Part shown: in pieces, positions 36,976-44,937 of the stretch
Layout of the letters: the number at the start of each line of letters is the position of its first letter
Position numbering within the stretch: the stretch's first letter is position 1
Made by a program: the position numbers and the translations under genes
Source: Roseibacillus sp.
Lineage (GTDB): Bacteria > Verrucomicrobiota > Verrucomicrobiia > Verrucomicrobiales > Akkermansiaceae
Length of the DNA stretch: 47,542 nucleotides
Assembly: GCA_028821775.1 (NCBI GenBank)
Contig: JAPKFB010000036.1
Coordinates: forward strand, 1 to 47,542
Direction: 5' to 3'
Notes under the pieces: generated by a model
Databases searched by the model: none
Seen by the model: only the letters and a program-made list of their open reading frames with translations
Told to the model about the DNA's origin: nothing

Positions 36976-37563
36976 TGAGAAGGGCTCTTGGCACGCTTTT
37001 CCGAAGCGCCCCGTTCTTGTGGGGGCTTCAGGGGTTTGACCTTCCGCAATGACGTCGAGTGGCAGGAAGACCCTCCGGGATTGAGCTTTCGGGGGCAGGG
37101 GATTGCCTACACCGAGACGGTGTTTTCCGCTGCCGGATTCTCGAGGGAAGAGGGGTTGACCCTCGAACTCGCCTTGCGGATTCATGAGTCCTTTGGGAAG
37201 AGGTTTCAGTTCATTGTCGAGCTTGAGGCCGGAGATGAACGCTCCCATCTCGTGCTCGGACAATGGAAGGATGAGATCATCGCGCTCCAGGGTGATGACT
37301 ATGGATACTCCGGGCGCAAACCTCGGGTGGCTTGCTGGGTGGATCCAGAGCGTGCGGTCTTACGGCTGAAGGCCTTGGTGGGCCTCCTGCTGAGCCTGCT
37401 CATCGAGACTCTGCAAGCCTGGATGACCTCCCGAACTTCGAGCCTGCTTGATCTCACGTTGAACACCGTCGGGACGATGGTGGGTGCACTCAGCTCTCCT
37501 CGCCTCTGCGTTCCCTCTCTCCGCCGCTACCATCCTCTTCGAACCGGCACCCTACTTCAGTGA
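36974..37563 (+). pseudogene. VanZ/LamG family gene, apparently with its middle deleted
   Basis: The main frame (from ATG 36988) reads FRNDVEWQEDPPGLSFRGQG, then IAYTETVFSA and LTLELALRIHESFGKRFQF, HLVLGQWKDEIIALQGDDYG. This is the first half of the LamG-like jelly roll that PVC VanZ proteins carry. At about 37350 it jumps to KALVGLLLSLLIETLQAWMT, then SRTSSLLDLTLNTVGTMVGA, the last two helices of a VanZ domain. The rest of the jelly roll and the first VanZ helices (about 150-200 residues) are missing. A better N-terminus lies in another frame (ATG 36974, MRRALGTLFRSAPFLWGLQG), implying a frameshift near 37040. The ATG at 36974 overlaps the cobA-hemD stop, so it was probably once part of the operon. 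Confidence 0.65.
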
Positions 37564-37879
37564 GGCCGGGTGAATGGCGTATGGATTAGGCCCTTCCCGA
37601 TCCCGGGAGGATCAAGATTAAGGAGTTTCGAGATACTCCTGGGTTCAAGCTGAGGGCATGTCTTAGGATGCTGCGACCCCTCCGGGATCGAGGGCCCATC
37701 TTATCCTTGCGCCACTTGGGCTAGAGGGTTCCTACGAAGAGGATTCGGTCTGCACGTGTTGAGGGCTTGCGCGGGAGGTGCAACCGGGGTAAACCGCCGC
37801 GCCGAAAGGAAGTTTTTTTGAGGCAGTTATTGGGCAGTCTCGGAGACTCTAGCAGGCGTCGTCTTTCTCAAGTCACTTA
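37564..37879. other. 316-bp gene-free stretch before the tRNA
   Basis: No convincing ORF is present. Small palindromes are visible: GATCC-CGGGA-GGATC near 37600, and an AGGAGT...ACTCCT stem at 37621-37640. Near 37800 is a purine-rich GCCGAAAGGAAGTTTTTTTGAGG whose T-run could end a transcript. I tested the stretch mentally for RNase P, SRP, tmRNA and 6S signatures and saw none. It may hold the tRNA promoter and VanZ gene debris. Confidence 0.4.
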
Positions 37880-37954
37880 GCCAATGTAGCTCAGGGGTAG
37901 AGCAGGTCATTCGTAATGATCAGGTCGTCGGTTCGAATCCGACCATTGGCTCCA
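37880..37954 (+). tRNA. tRNA-Thr (anticodon CGT), CCA end encoded
   Basis: A complete cloverleaf can be drawn. The acceptor is GCCAATG paired with CATTGGC, then discriminator T and encoded CCA. The D-arm is GCTC-AGGGGTA-GAGC. The anticodon stem is GGTCA/TGATC (one G-T pair) with loop TTCGTAA, giving anticodon CGT for threonine codon ACG. The T-arm is GTCGG-TTCGAAT-CCGAC. The discriminator is U, which is unusual for a threonine tRNA in Enterobacteria (usually A) but acceptable elsewhere. Its 3' end marks a change to relics and a second PVC cluster. Confidence 0.95.
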
Positions 37955-38186
37955 TAACAATCAACGGGTTATGGGAATTTCCTAACAAGTGCTGATTTGG
38001 GTGGTGCCCAATAGGTGCCCGAATTATGCAAGATGTTACGGGGGCGTGTAAAGCGCTGGACCTCAGTCTCGGACGGTTCTTCATGACTACAACCTCGACT
38101 CAGGTGATGGGAGCCTTTCGTCTCCAATTTGGCCCGTAGAGCCGCCACCAGCCCCTCCCAGCGCTCGCGCCCTAGCACTTTCCCAA
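37955..38186. other. tRNA-flanking segment, possible attachment-site region of an island
   Basis: Sequence right after the tRNA CCA shows ATAACAATCAACGGGTTATG (inverted TAAC/GTTA arms) and a short direct repeat around GGTGCCC (38010-38021). A 73-codon minus ORF (37969-38190, MIGKVLGRERWEGLVAALRA) has some protein sense in its first half but no recognised family. No integrase gene is visible. The interpretation as an attL remnant rests on position only; a second copy of the tRNA 3' end would have to lie outside the window. Confidence 0.35.
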
Positions 38187-38588
38187 TCACAAGCCAGTTA
38201 GCTCAAGAACCACCGCCCGATGATCCGACACGGTCCGGTCCGTCTTGTGGGTGGACGACTGCGAAATCTCATACCCGTCAGGAGCCATGACCATCAGGTG
38301 GTCGAACACGGCATCAGGGTAACGACCGTCGGTTAGCCAACTGATCAGCTCTTCGCGTTCCACCCCCTGACCCGCCCACCTGAACCCCGCATCCTGCATC
38401 ATGCGCAGGGTATCGTCTTCGGCCCACTTCTCACTGGTTGGGTCGCTGTTGAAGTCTCCGCCTATGACGGCATAGAAAGTCTTCCCCTGCTTCTCGAAGC
38501 GCTCCTTGAGCCCATTGCAGTGCGCGATATCTGGCGGCCTCACCTCCTGCGCTAACCGCCTACCGGTCTCCTGACTGGCGGGCTCCAT
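38187..38588 (-). pseudogene. C-terminal fragment of an endonuclease/exonuclease/phosphatase (EEP) family protein
   Basis: The 133-codon frame carries only the second half of the EEP fold: FYAVIGGDFNSDPTSEKWAE (metal-binding GDFN), YPDAVFDHLMVMAPDGYEIS (FDHL) and TVSDHRAVVLEL (catalytic SDH). The N-terminal half with the first metal-binding Glu and the catalytic His is missing, so it cannot be an active nuclease or phosphatase. The missing part would lie where the neighbouring 1594-residue gene ends, 22 bp away. This places a recombination junction near 38589-38620, at the edge of the 577-bp repeat. Confidence 0.8.
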
Positions 38589-38609
38589 CGACAGTGGCTT
38601 GAATCTCTC

Positions 38610-41600
38610 TCAATCGATCCGGGGAAGTTGTTGCGCGAACTCTCCGGCATAGACATCTCCCGCCGCGCTGTTGGTGACGCCATCGACCGTGGTGTTGGCT
38701 CTGGCCGCAGCGAATTCGATCTCGCCGATGCCCAAGTTGACGCTATCTCCGAAATTGATCGCCTTGAGGATATTGCGAAGGTCGATATCTGATTCGGTCT
38801 TCACGATGGAGGTCGATGTCGATCCCTCACCCTCCCCTTTCGATAGAATCAATCCGCCGAGATGGAGGGGGCCCTTGATTTCGATGTCGATGTTGCCGTC
38901 GGTGAGCGCAAAGGTGTGGCGGAGCAGGCTTCCGTTGCGGAAGTTTGCTCCTTGCTCTTTGAACATGTCATATTTTTCGCGAACCGTCTTTCCCTCGATC
39001 ACGATGTCTGCTGACCGCGATCGCCATCCCTCGTAGAGCAAGAGTTGCAATGTGTAGGTCCCGTTGGGCGCGTCGATATTGACATGCGGTGACCCGTGCA
39101 GAGACGCTGCTAGAAGTTCTGGCAGGCCGCCCAGGCGTACGTTTTTCCCCTTGCTCGGCAGGGTGGCGTTCAAGGTGGCCTCGTCCATCCCCGCCAGCTT
39201 GATCGGCGGATTGTGCGTCAGTGTCGGATTGCGGTAGTGCACGGTCTGGGCCGGGCCACCATGAATCTGTAGCGCGATATGTCCGGACTTCTCCCCGGCG
39301 GGATCCTGGATCGCGACGCATACGGTACCGTTGATCGCGGTCCAGATGCGGTCTCCGACGGCTAGGATCTCGTAGCGGTTCCACTCATTTGGTTTCACCG
39401 CTTTGTTGGCGTTGTCGTTCCAGTCCAACTTGCCACGCCCGCCTTCGTGGTAGAGCTTCCCCCAAAACCCGGCGCCCACATCGGCCTGGTAACCGTAAGC
39501 GTGCCCGTGTCCGTTGTTCTTCGAGCGGAATTGGATTCCCGCGTTGCGGTCATCGGGCGTGAGTTTGACATCCACCGCAAGATGGAAATTCCGCACCAGA
39601 ACATCCGACCAGATGTATTCGTTGTTCGCCACTGGCGTATTGTATTTCCCGATGATCGCCCCGTCTCCCACCGACCAGAACTCCTTGTTCCCGGACCAGC
39701 CAGCGAGGCTCTCGCCGTCGAAAAATTTCTCGTCGAGCTCTCCTTTGGGCTGGATCTTGAGTGTCCCTAACCAAGCGACCAGGTCGACGAGTTCCTGCGA
39801 TGAGATCGCCGCATCGAGCCCGGCTGGCATCAGGGATATCTCCATCGGCTTGCGAGTTTTGATCTGTGAAACTTCGATGTCCCTCTGCAAACCTCCGATG
39901 GTTCGCAGGCTCAGAGTCGTCTCGCTTTCGCCGGAGACAAAGCCGATGAGCTGCGTGCCGTCCTTCAGTTCGACGGTAAGACCTTCGTAGCCGAGCGAAA
40001 TGGTCTGGTTCGGTTCGAGGATCGCTGAGATCATGTTGGCGCGGTCCAGCTTGCTGCCAATCTCGCTTAGCTCTGGACCAAACTGGATGCCTTTGCCACC
40101 CACGACGTGACAGGCGATGCAGCCCGCTTTGGTGAATGTCACCTTGCCGCGAGCGGGAGTAGCTTTGGCGGAGAGTAGTTTTCCCAGTGGCCAGCGCTCG
40201 CCTCCTTCCGGGGCCAAGAGCTTCTGTTTTGCCTCAGCGAATGCCCGGGCTGCTGGTGCTGGCGAAAGAAGAAGGCCTCGCACCGCTGGCGCAAGCAAGT
40301 CCTCGGAGAGCGTTTCTGCCTGGATGATTCCCATGAGTTCACTACCTCCGGCTGGACTTTTCGCCATGGCTGCGACCGCTAGAATCCTGACCGCCAGCGG
40401 CCGTGATGGGTCCTCGGTGAGCTGTCTGAGCAGGGCGATCGAATCCTTGCCGCCGGCGAGGCCGAGCGCATCGATGAAGGTCGACGATTGATCGGGTTTG
40501 GCCAAGGCCTCGGTGACGCGTTGCTGTTCGCCGAACGCCAACAGCTGCTGGAGCGCACGGATTCCCGGTGGATTTACAGGATCGGTCCGCACCATGTCGA
40601 GCAGATCCTCCGCCAGGTCGCGGCGATCATATTTTGCCACGAGATCAACGAAGATGGTCGTTCCCTTGCTGTGTGGAATCGCGGCTTTTACTTGCTCCAC
40701 CAGATCGGGGCGGGCGGCGAGTGCGGCTGCGTCGATGCGGCGGTAGGCCTCGATAAAGATCCATTGGCGCCCCTCGGAACTGGCTGCGAGAATGGAGACC
40801 AACGCTGCCTGCTTGGCATCGCCATTGTGAAAATCGAGCGCCCGTACCAGGCGCGGCGCTTCGGATTCTGGCAGGTCTGCGGAGACCAGCAAGCGCGCGA
40901 GGTATCCGGCGGCTGCGGGCGCACGCGAACGCCAGATGATATCGCGGCCGGCAGGGGTGTTCCAATCGTCGCCGACGGCCTTCAGCCAGGCCTCGAAACA
41001 GGGGCTCTCGTTCTTGTGTTCGCCAATCCCGAGCGCCTCCAGATACCAACGATCCTTGCCGTCGTGCTGCTGGGCAAGTTCTACCCAAAGCCGTGTCGCG
41101 TCCGCACTCGTTAGCCGGTGCAGGGAGACGGCGCATTCGCGCCGGACCAGCGCGGATGGATCCCGGAGGAGGGTGGCAACCACTGGCTCGACCGGCACAC
41201 GATGCCGCCGGGCTATCCGCAGCGCCAGCGAACGAACGTCATCCACGCTATCCTGCGCTGCCAGATCGATCGCCGCCTGCGGGTCGCCGTCGATCTCGGC
41301 GAGCAGCCAGAGCGCCCGTGCGCGGAAGCGCGGATTCGGATCTTTCGCCATCGCAGCGAGAGCTGGCCGGGCCTTGGGCCCCATTTTTTCTAAAGCGTTC
41401 CAGGCCAGGTGGCGGGCGGAGAGGTTGGGGTTGCGCAAGGCTTGCACAGCGCCGGCGGGCGTCTCGAAGTCGAACTTGGGCACCGTGTAAACGTGTCCCG
41501 GCGGGGCGACGCGGAACAGGCGGCCGGTGTCGTCGATGGTACGATGGCAACAGTCGACCGGATCGTACCAATCGGCGATGATCAGCGAGCCATCAGGCGC

Positions 41601-43394
41601 GACCGAGACATCCGACGGGCGGTAGTTCTTGTCGGTTTCACTGTGGGCGAGGTTGTTGATTTTCGCGGTGTAGCCAGCGCCGCTCTTCTCGATCGGGAAG
41701 GCCCAGACGACGTTGCGCCCCGGCTCGGCGTGGATCATCTGGCCACGGAACGGCTCTGGTAAAAGATCACCCTCATAGACCAGGATACCAGTCGGTGCGC
41801 CGGAACCGGTGATGAGTAGGTTCGGCACGACGCCCGGATCGTTCTGGTGCCACATGCTCTCGGACATCTTCGCCGACATGTTGGTGCGCGGACTCTGATA
41901 GCCGAGACCCGTAACCTCGTCGCGGTAGCCATAGTTACCGTACTCCATCACGAAGTTGACCCGGCACGAACTCGACCCGTTGTCGTTGTCCGACTGCCAC
42001 ATCGAGCCGAAGGAGTCGACCGTGACCTCCCAGTTGTTCCTGAAATTATAGCCGAGGACTTCGACATCGCTGAAGTCGGTCTCACAGCGGATCACCATGC
42101 CGTCCATGTATGGCTTGCGGCTGCCGTCCACCGGTTGACCGAAGCGATCCGTCACCAGCGTGCCGTCCTCGCGGCGCAGCTCCGCATTGAAATTTCCGAA
42201 GTTGAAATAGAGGCGGCCATCCGGACCGAACATCACCGCGTGGATCGCGTGATCGTGCTGCCCGTGCAACGGATTTATTACCTTGCCTTTGAAAATTAGC
42301 TTCTTTTCGTCTGCCACGTCGTCGCCATCGGTATCGGTCAGCAGCAGGATCCGGTCCGACACGGCGACGATCACCTGGTTGCCGAGCACGCAGACGCCGT
42401 GCCCGCCATCGATGTCGGTCCCCTGGTAGAACGTTTTCTCCGAGTCCACTCTCCCGTCCCCGTCGGTGTCCTCGAGGATCTGGATGCGATCTCCCCCGGG
42501 GTTCAGCTTCTTGCGATAGTTCACCGTCTCGCAGACCCAGACCCGACCGCGGTGATCGACATCGATACTCGCCGGGTTGAACAACTGCGACTCGGTAGCG
42601 AAGAGAGTCGCTTCCACGCCGTCCGCCATCGTGAGTTGTGAAGCATTCCGAGGCTTCTTTGCAGTCTTTGCAGTCTTTGCAGTCTTTGCAGTCTTTGCGG
42701 TCGTCTTGTTGAGCCGCTCGACGAGCTGTTGCTCATTCAATCCCGCCAGCGTGATCTTCGGTGAATGTGTTAACCCCAGGTTGCGATACTGCACCATATG
42801 TGGCGGCGCCTGATTGAACTGCAACGCAATCTTACCAGACAGCTCGCCCTTAGGATCTTCGAATGCCGTACAAAGCGTGCCGTTGATCGCGGTCCAGATG
42901 CGATGCCCAACGGCAAGAATCTCGTAACGATTCCAGTCGCCAGGCTTAACCACCGAGGCACCGTGTGTGTTCCAGTCAAGAATACCCCGCCCCCGCATAT
43001 CGTATAGCCTACCCCACAGATTGCCGTGCCCCTTGGCATGTCCAACGTCTGCCTGGTAACCGATCGCATGGTTGCGGTCCCCGCTCCACTTTGAGCGAAA
43101 CTGGATACCGCCGTCGATTGTGGCTGGCGTTAGCTTCATATCCACTGAAAGATAGAAGTCCTTCACCTCTACCGTCGACCACAGTAACTGATGTCCCGGA
43201 ATGGGTTTGTCGGACGATGCAACAATCACACCATCTTCTACCGACCAATACTTCTTTCCACCTTCCCAGCCCGTCAGATCCTTTCCGTTGAAAAATGACT
43301 TCTCCACCACTGGCGCGCCACAAGAAACTCTGGCCGTTACAAAAAGTGCAATGGACAGGGTTGCAAGCACCACCGTCGCTCTGTTGTTTGTCAT
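38610..43394 (-). CDS. Giant exported PVC protein: DUF1080 - NHL dehydrogenase-like propeller - HEAT - cytochrome c - DUF1080 - malectin-like tail
   Basis: Start at ATG 43394 (MTNNRATVVLATLSIALFVT), which gives a signal peptide. Order of the 1594 residues is as follows. DUF1080 (FFNGKDLTGWEGGKKYWSVE, GIQFRSKWSGDRNHAIGYQA) belongs to the family now linked to 3-keto-disaccharide hydrolysis. A 5-fold KTA linker follows. A PVC-type NHL propeller comes next (PASIDVDHRGRVWVCETVNY, ILLLTDTDGDDVADEKKL, GPDGRLYFNFGNFN, IADWYDPVDCCHR), then HEAT-like helices (GPKARPALAAMAKDPNPRFR). The cytochrome c domain has AGCIACHVVGGKGIQFGPEL and ILEPNQTISLGYEGLTVELK. A second DUF1080 (KFFDGESLAGWSGNKEFWSV) and a malectin-like tail end the protein. 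The tail is the 577-bp repeat and stops 3 codons after it. It is the last of three same-strand genes, 74 bp after the DUF1501 gene. Confidence 0.9.
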   Translation of the reverse strand: MTNNRATVVLATLSIALFVTARVSCGAPVVEKSFFNGKDLTGWEGGKKYWSVEDGVIVASSDKPIPGHQLLWSTVEVKDFYLSVDMKLTPATIDGGIQFRSKWSGDRNHAIGYQADVGHAKGHGNLWGRLYDMRGRGILDWNTHGASVVKPGDWNRYEILAVGHRIWTAINGTLCTAFEDPKGELSGKIALQFNQAPPHMVQYRNLGLTHSPKITLAGLNEQQLVERLNKTTAKTAKTAKTAKTAKKPRNASQLTMADGVEATLFATESQLFNPASIDVDHRGRVWVCETVNYRKKLNPGGDRIQILEDTDGDGRVDSEKTFYQGTDIDGGHGVCVLGNQVIVAVSDRILLLTDTDGDDVADEKKLIFKGKVINPLHGQHDHAIHAVMFGPDGRLYFNFGNFNAELRREDGTLVTDRFGQPVDGSRKPYMDGMVIRCETDFSDVEVLGYNFRNNWEVTVDSFGSMWQSDNDNGSSSCRVNFVMEYGNYGYRDEVTGLGYQSPRTNMSAKMSESMWHQNDPGVVPNLLITGSGAPTGILVYEGDLLPEPFRGQMIHAEPGRNVVWAFPIEKSGAGYTAKINNLAHSETDKNYRPSDVSVAPDGSLIIADWYDPVDCCHRTIDDTGRLFRVAPPGHVYTVPKFDFETPAGAVQALRNPNLSARHLAWNALEKMGPKARPALAAMAKDPNPRFRARALWLLAEIDGDPQAAIDLAAQDSVDDVRSLALRIARRHRVPVEPVVATLLRDPSALVRRECAVSLHRLTSADATRLWVELAQQHDGKDRWYLEALGIGEHKNESPCFEAWLKAVGDDWNTPAGRDIIWRSRAPAAAGYLARLLVSADLPESEAPRLVRALDFHNGDAKQAALVSILAASSEGRQWIFIEAYRRIDAAALAARPDLVEQVKAAIPHSKGTTIFVDLVAKYDRRDLAEDLLDMVRTDPVNPPGIRALQQLLAFGEQQRVTEALAKPDQSSTFIDALGLAGGKDSIALLRQLTEDPSRPLAVRILAVAAMAKSPAGGSELMGIIQAETLSEDLLAPAVRGLLLSPAPAARAFAEAKQKLLAPEGGERWPLGKLLSAKATPARGKVTFTKAGCIACHVVGGKGIQFGPELSEIGSKLDRANMISAILEPNQTISLGYEGLTVELKDGTQLIGFVSGESETTLSLRTIGGLQRDIEVSQIKTRKPMEISLMPAGLDAAISSQELVDLVAWLGTLKIQPKGELDEKFFDGESLAGWSGNKEFWSVGDGAIIGKYNTPVANNEYIWSDVLVRNFHLAVDVKLTPDDRNAGIQFRSKNNGHGHAYGYQADVGAGFWGKLYHEGGRGKLDWNDNANKAVKPNEWNRYEILAVGDRIWTAINGTVCVAIQDPAGEKSGHIALQIHGGPAQTVHYRNPTLTHNPPIKLAGMDEATLNATLPSKGKNVRLGGLPELLAASLHGSPHVNIDAPNGTYTLQLLLYEGWRSRSADIVIEGKTVREKYDMFKEQGANFRNGSLLRHTFALTDGNIDIEIKGPLHLGGLILSKGEGEGSTSTSIVKTESDIDLRNILKAINFGDSVNLGIGEIEFAAARANTTVDGVTNSAAGDVYAGEFAQQLPRID
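38619..39195. repeat. 577-bp direct repeat, copy A (second copy 46267-46843)
   Basis: Copy A encodes the C-terminal tail of the giant DUF1080 protein. The two copies have equal length without visible indels. A central stretch (38799-39072 here, 46447-46720 in copy B) matches base for base over 274 bp by eye, with scattered differences to either side. The coded module reads GGLPELLAASLHGSPHVNI, LQLLLYEGWRSRSADIV, LLRHTFALTDGNIDIEIKG, then AINFGDSVNLGIGEIEFAA and AQQLP. Nothing at its ends looks like an insertion sequence. Confidence 0.9.
42658..42700. repeat. 9-bp tandem repeat coding a Lys-Thr-Ala linker
   Basis: GCAAAGACT (minus strand) occurs four times head to tail, plus partial units at both ends, within the giant DUF1080 gene. 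It encodes A-K-T repeats in a basic linker between the first DUF1080 domain and the NHL propeller. The units are identical, so copy number could change by slippage in steps of three residues without a frameshift. Confidence 0.9.
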
Positions 43395-43468
43395 GTTGAA
43401 GTTTTCTTTTCCATATCGGTATGCGCTCAATTAAGATGCTCTTAGCCCAGTTGCTGGCGAGACCTGCA

Positions 43469-44914
43469 TCAACCAATGACACCATCCACGACACGACCAT
43501 GCACGTCCGTCAGACGATAGTCTCGTCCCTGGAATCGGTAGGTCAGCTTCGTGTGGTCGAATCCGAGCAACTGCAGGATGGTGGCCTGGAGGTCGTGTAT
43601 GTGGACTTTATCTTTAACGACGCCGAAGCCGAGATCATCGGTCTCCCCGTACGGTCCCGGCTTGCTGCCGCCGCCGCACATGAACATGCTGAAACAATCC
43701 GGGTAGTGGTCGCGCCCCAGCATCGCATTGTTTGCGGTTCGCCCCTCGCGGAACGGGGTGCGCCCGAACTCGCCGCCCCAGACGATGAGCGTTTCGTCGA
43801 GCAGCCCGCGCAGCTCAAGGTCTTTGATGAGCGCGACGATGGGCTTATCGGTCTGGCGCCCCTTGTTGGTGAGCCCGCTACCCAATCCGAGCTCCTCGTT
43901 CACGCCGTGCATGTCCCAACCCCAGTCGAACAGTTGCACAAAGCGGACACCCTGCTCGACCAGCCGCCGCGCCAGCAGGCAGTTGTTGGCGAAACTCGCG
44001 GTCCCGGGCTCGGCTCCGTAGGCGTCGAGCATGTGGCGGGGCTCTTGGGAAATGTCCATCACGCCGGGGACGCTGGTCTGCATCCGGAAGGCCAGTTCGC
44101 CCTGCGCGATGCGCGTCCGGGTCTCCGGGTTGCCGATCTTCGCAGCCTGGATCTCATTCAGATCGCGCAAGGCATCGAGGCTCAGGCGCCGCGTATCGCG
44201 GGCCATGCCCTTCGGGTTCGAGACGTAGAGCACCGGGTCGCCTTTAGACCGGCACTGCACGCCTTGATAGACGGTCGGCAGGAAGCCGCTCCCGAATGCA
44301 TTCTTTCCCGCGCTCGGGTTGCTGCCGCCGGAGTTTAAAACAATGAATCCCGGCAGGTTTTCATTGCCCGTGCCCAAGCCATAGGTGACCCACGATCCCA
44401 TCGATGGGCGCCCCTGCCTTGCCGATCCGGTATACAACAAAAGCTGGGCTGGGGCGTGGTTGAACTCGTCGGTGGTCATCGAGTGGATGATGCTCAACTT
44501 ATCAACTACACCGCCGAGATGTGGCATGACATCGGATACCCACTGTCCGCTCTCACCGTATTGTTTGAAGGTTCTCGGCGAGCCCATCAAGTTCGGGACG
44601 CCGCTGGTGAAGGCGAACTTCTTCCCTTTGATGAACTCGTCGGGACAAGGCTTGGCATTGAACTTCACCAGCTCTGGCTTGTAATCCAGCATGTCCAAAT
44701 TCGACGGCGATCCGGCCATGTGCAGGTAGATCACGTTCTTGGCGCGCGCGGGAAAATGGGGAGTCTTTTGCGCGAGCGGATTGGCGATGTCATCTGCGCC
44801 GAATGCCCTTGAGGCACCGGATGCGCCGAGGAACATTCCCGCGAGTCCGATCGGACAGCTTTTCAGGAAGTGCCGGCGCGTGGTGTTCTGTAAGGATTCG
44901 AGGTCGGGGTGCAT
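43469..44914 (-). CDS. DUF1501 protein (sulfatase-like), second cluster
   Basis: The N-terminus NTTRRHFLKSCPIGLAGMFLG is a Tat-like export signal. DUF1501 blocks follow: KNVIYLHMAGSPSNLDMLDY, DVMPHLGGVVDKLSIIHSM, QGRPSMGSWVTYGLGTGNEN, EPRHMLDAYGAEP, GVRFVQLFDWGWDMHG, LDETLIVWGGEFGRTPF, LGRDHYPDCFSMFMCGGGS and RDYRLTDVHGRVVDGVIG. It is more distant from the 12055-13389 protein than a recent duplicate would be: it has longer insertions and a C-terminal HDLQATILQLLGFDHTKLTY block. At 481 residues it is complete. It lies between the DUF1553 gene (23 bp upstream) and the giant DUF1080 gene (74 bp downstream), so the three form an operon. Confidence 0.94.
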   Translation of the reverse strand: MHPDLESLQNTTRRHFLKSCPIGLAGMFLGASGASRAFGADDIANPLAQKTPHFPARAKNVIYLHMAGSPSNLDMLDYKPELVKFNAKPCPDEFIKGKKFAFTSGVPNLMGSPRTFKQYGESGQWVSDVMPHLGGVVDKLSIIHSMTTDEFNHAPAQLLLYTGSARQGRPSMGSWVTYGLGTGNENLPGFIVLNSGGSNPSAGKNAFGSGFLPTVYQGVQCRSKGDPVLYVSNPKGMARDTRRLSLDALRDLNEIQAAKIGNPETRTRIAQGELAFRMQTSVPGVMDISQEPRHMLDAYGAEPGTASFANNCLLARRLVEQGVRFVQLFDWGWDMHGVNEELGLGSGLTNKGRQTDKPIVALIKDLELRGLLDETLIVWGGEFGRTPFREGRTANNAMLGRDHYPDCFSMFMCGGGSKPGPYGETDDLGFGVVKDKVHIHDLQATILQLLGFDHTKLTYRFQGRDYRLTDVHGRVVDGVIG

Positions 44915-44937
44915 CGTAGTAATCTAGTGGTTGTCGT

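Noticed and set aside
35167..37263. 698-codon minus-strand ORF
   Set aside because: Covers cobA-hemD and the end of hemC in antisense. Those genes are unmistakable on the plus strand.
37564..37879. A structured RNA (RNase P, tmRNA, SRP or 6S) before the tRNA
   Set aside because: None of the diagnostic conserved stretches is present. Only small, unremarkable palindromes are seen.
42658..42700. Possible CRISPR-like array
   Set aside because: The 9-bp units are head to tail with no spacers and lie in frame in a coding sequence.
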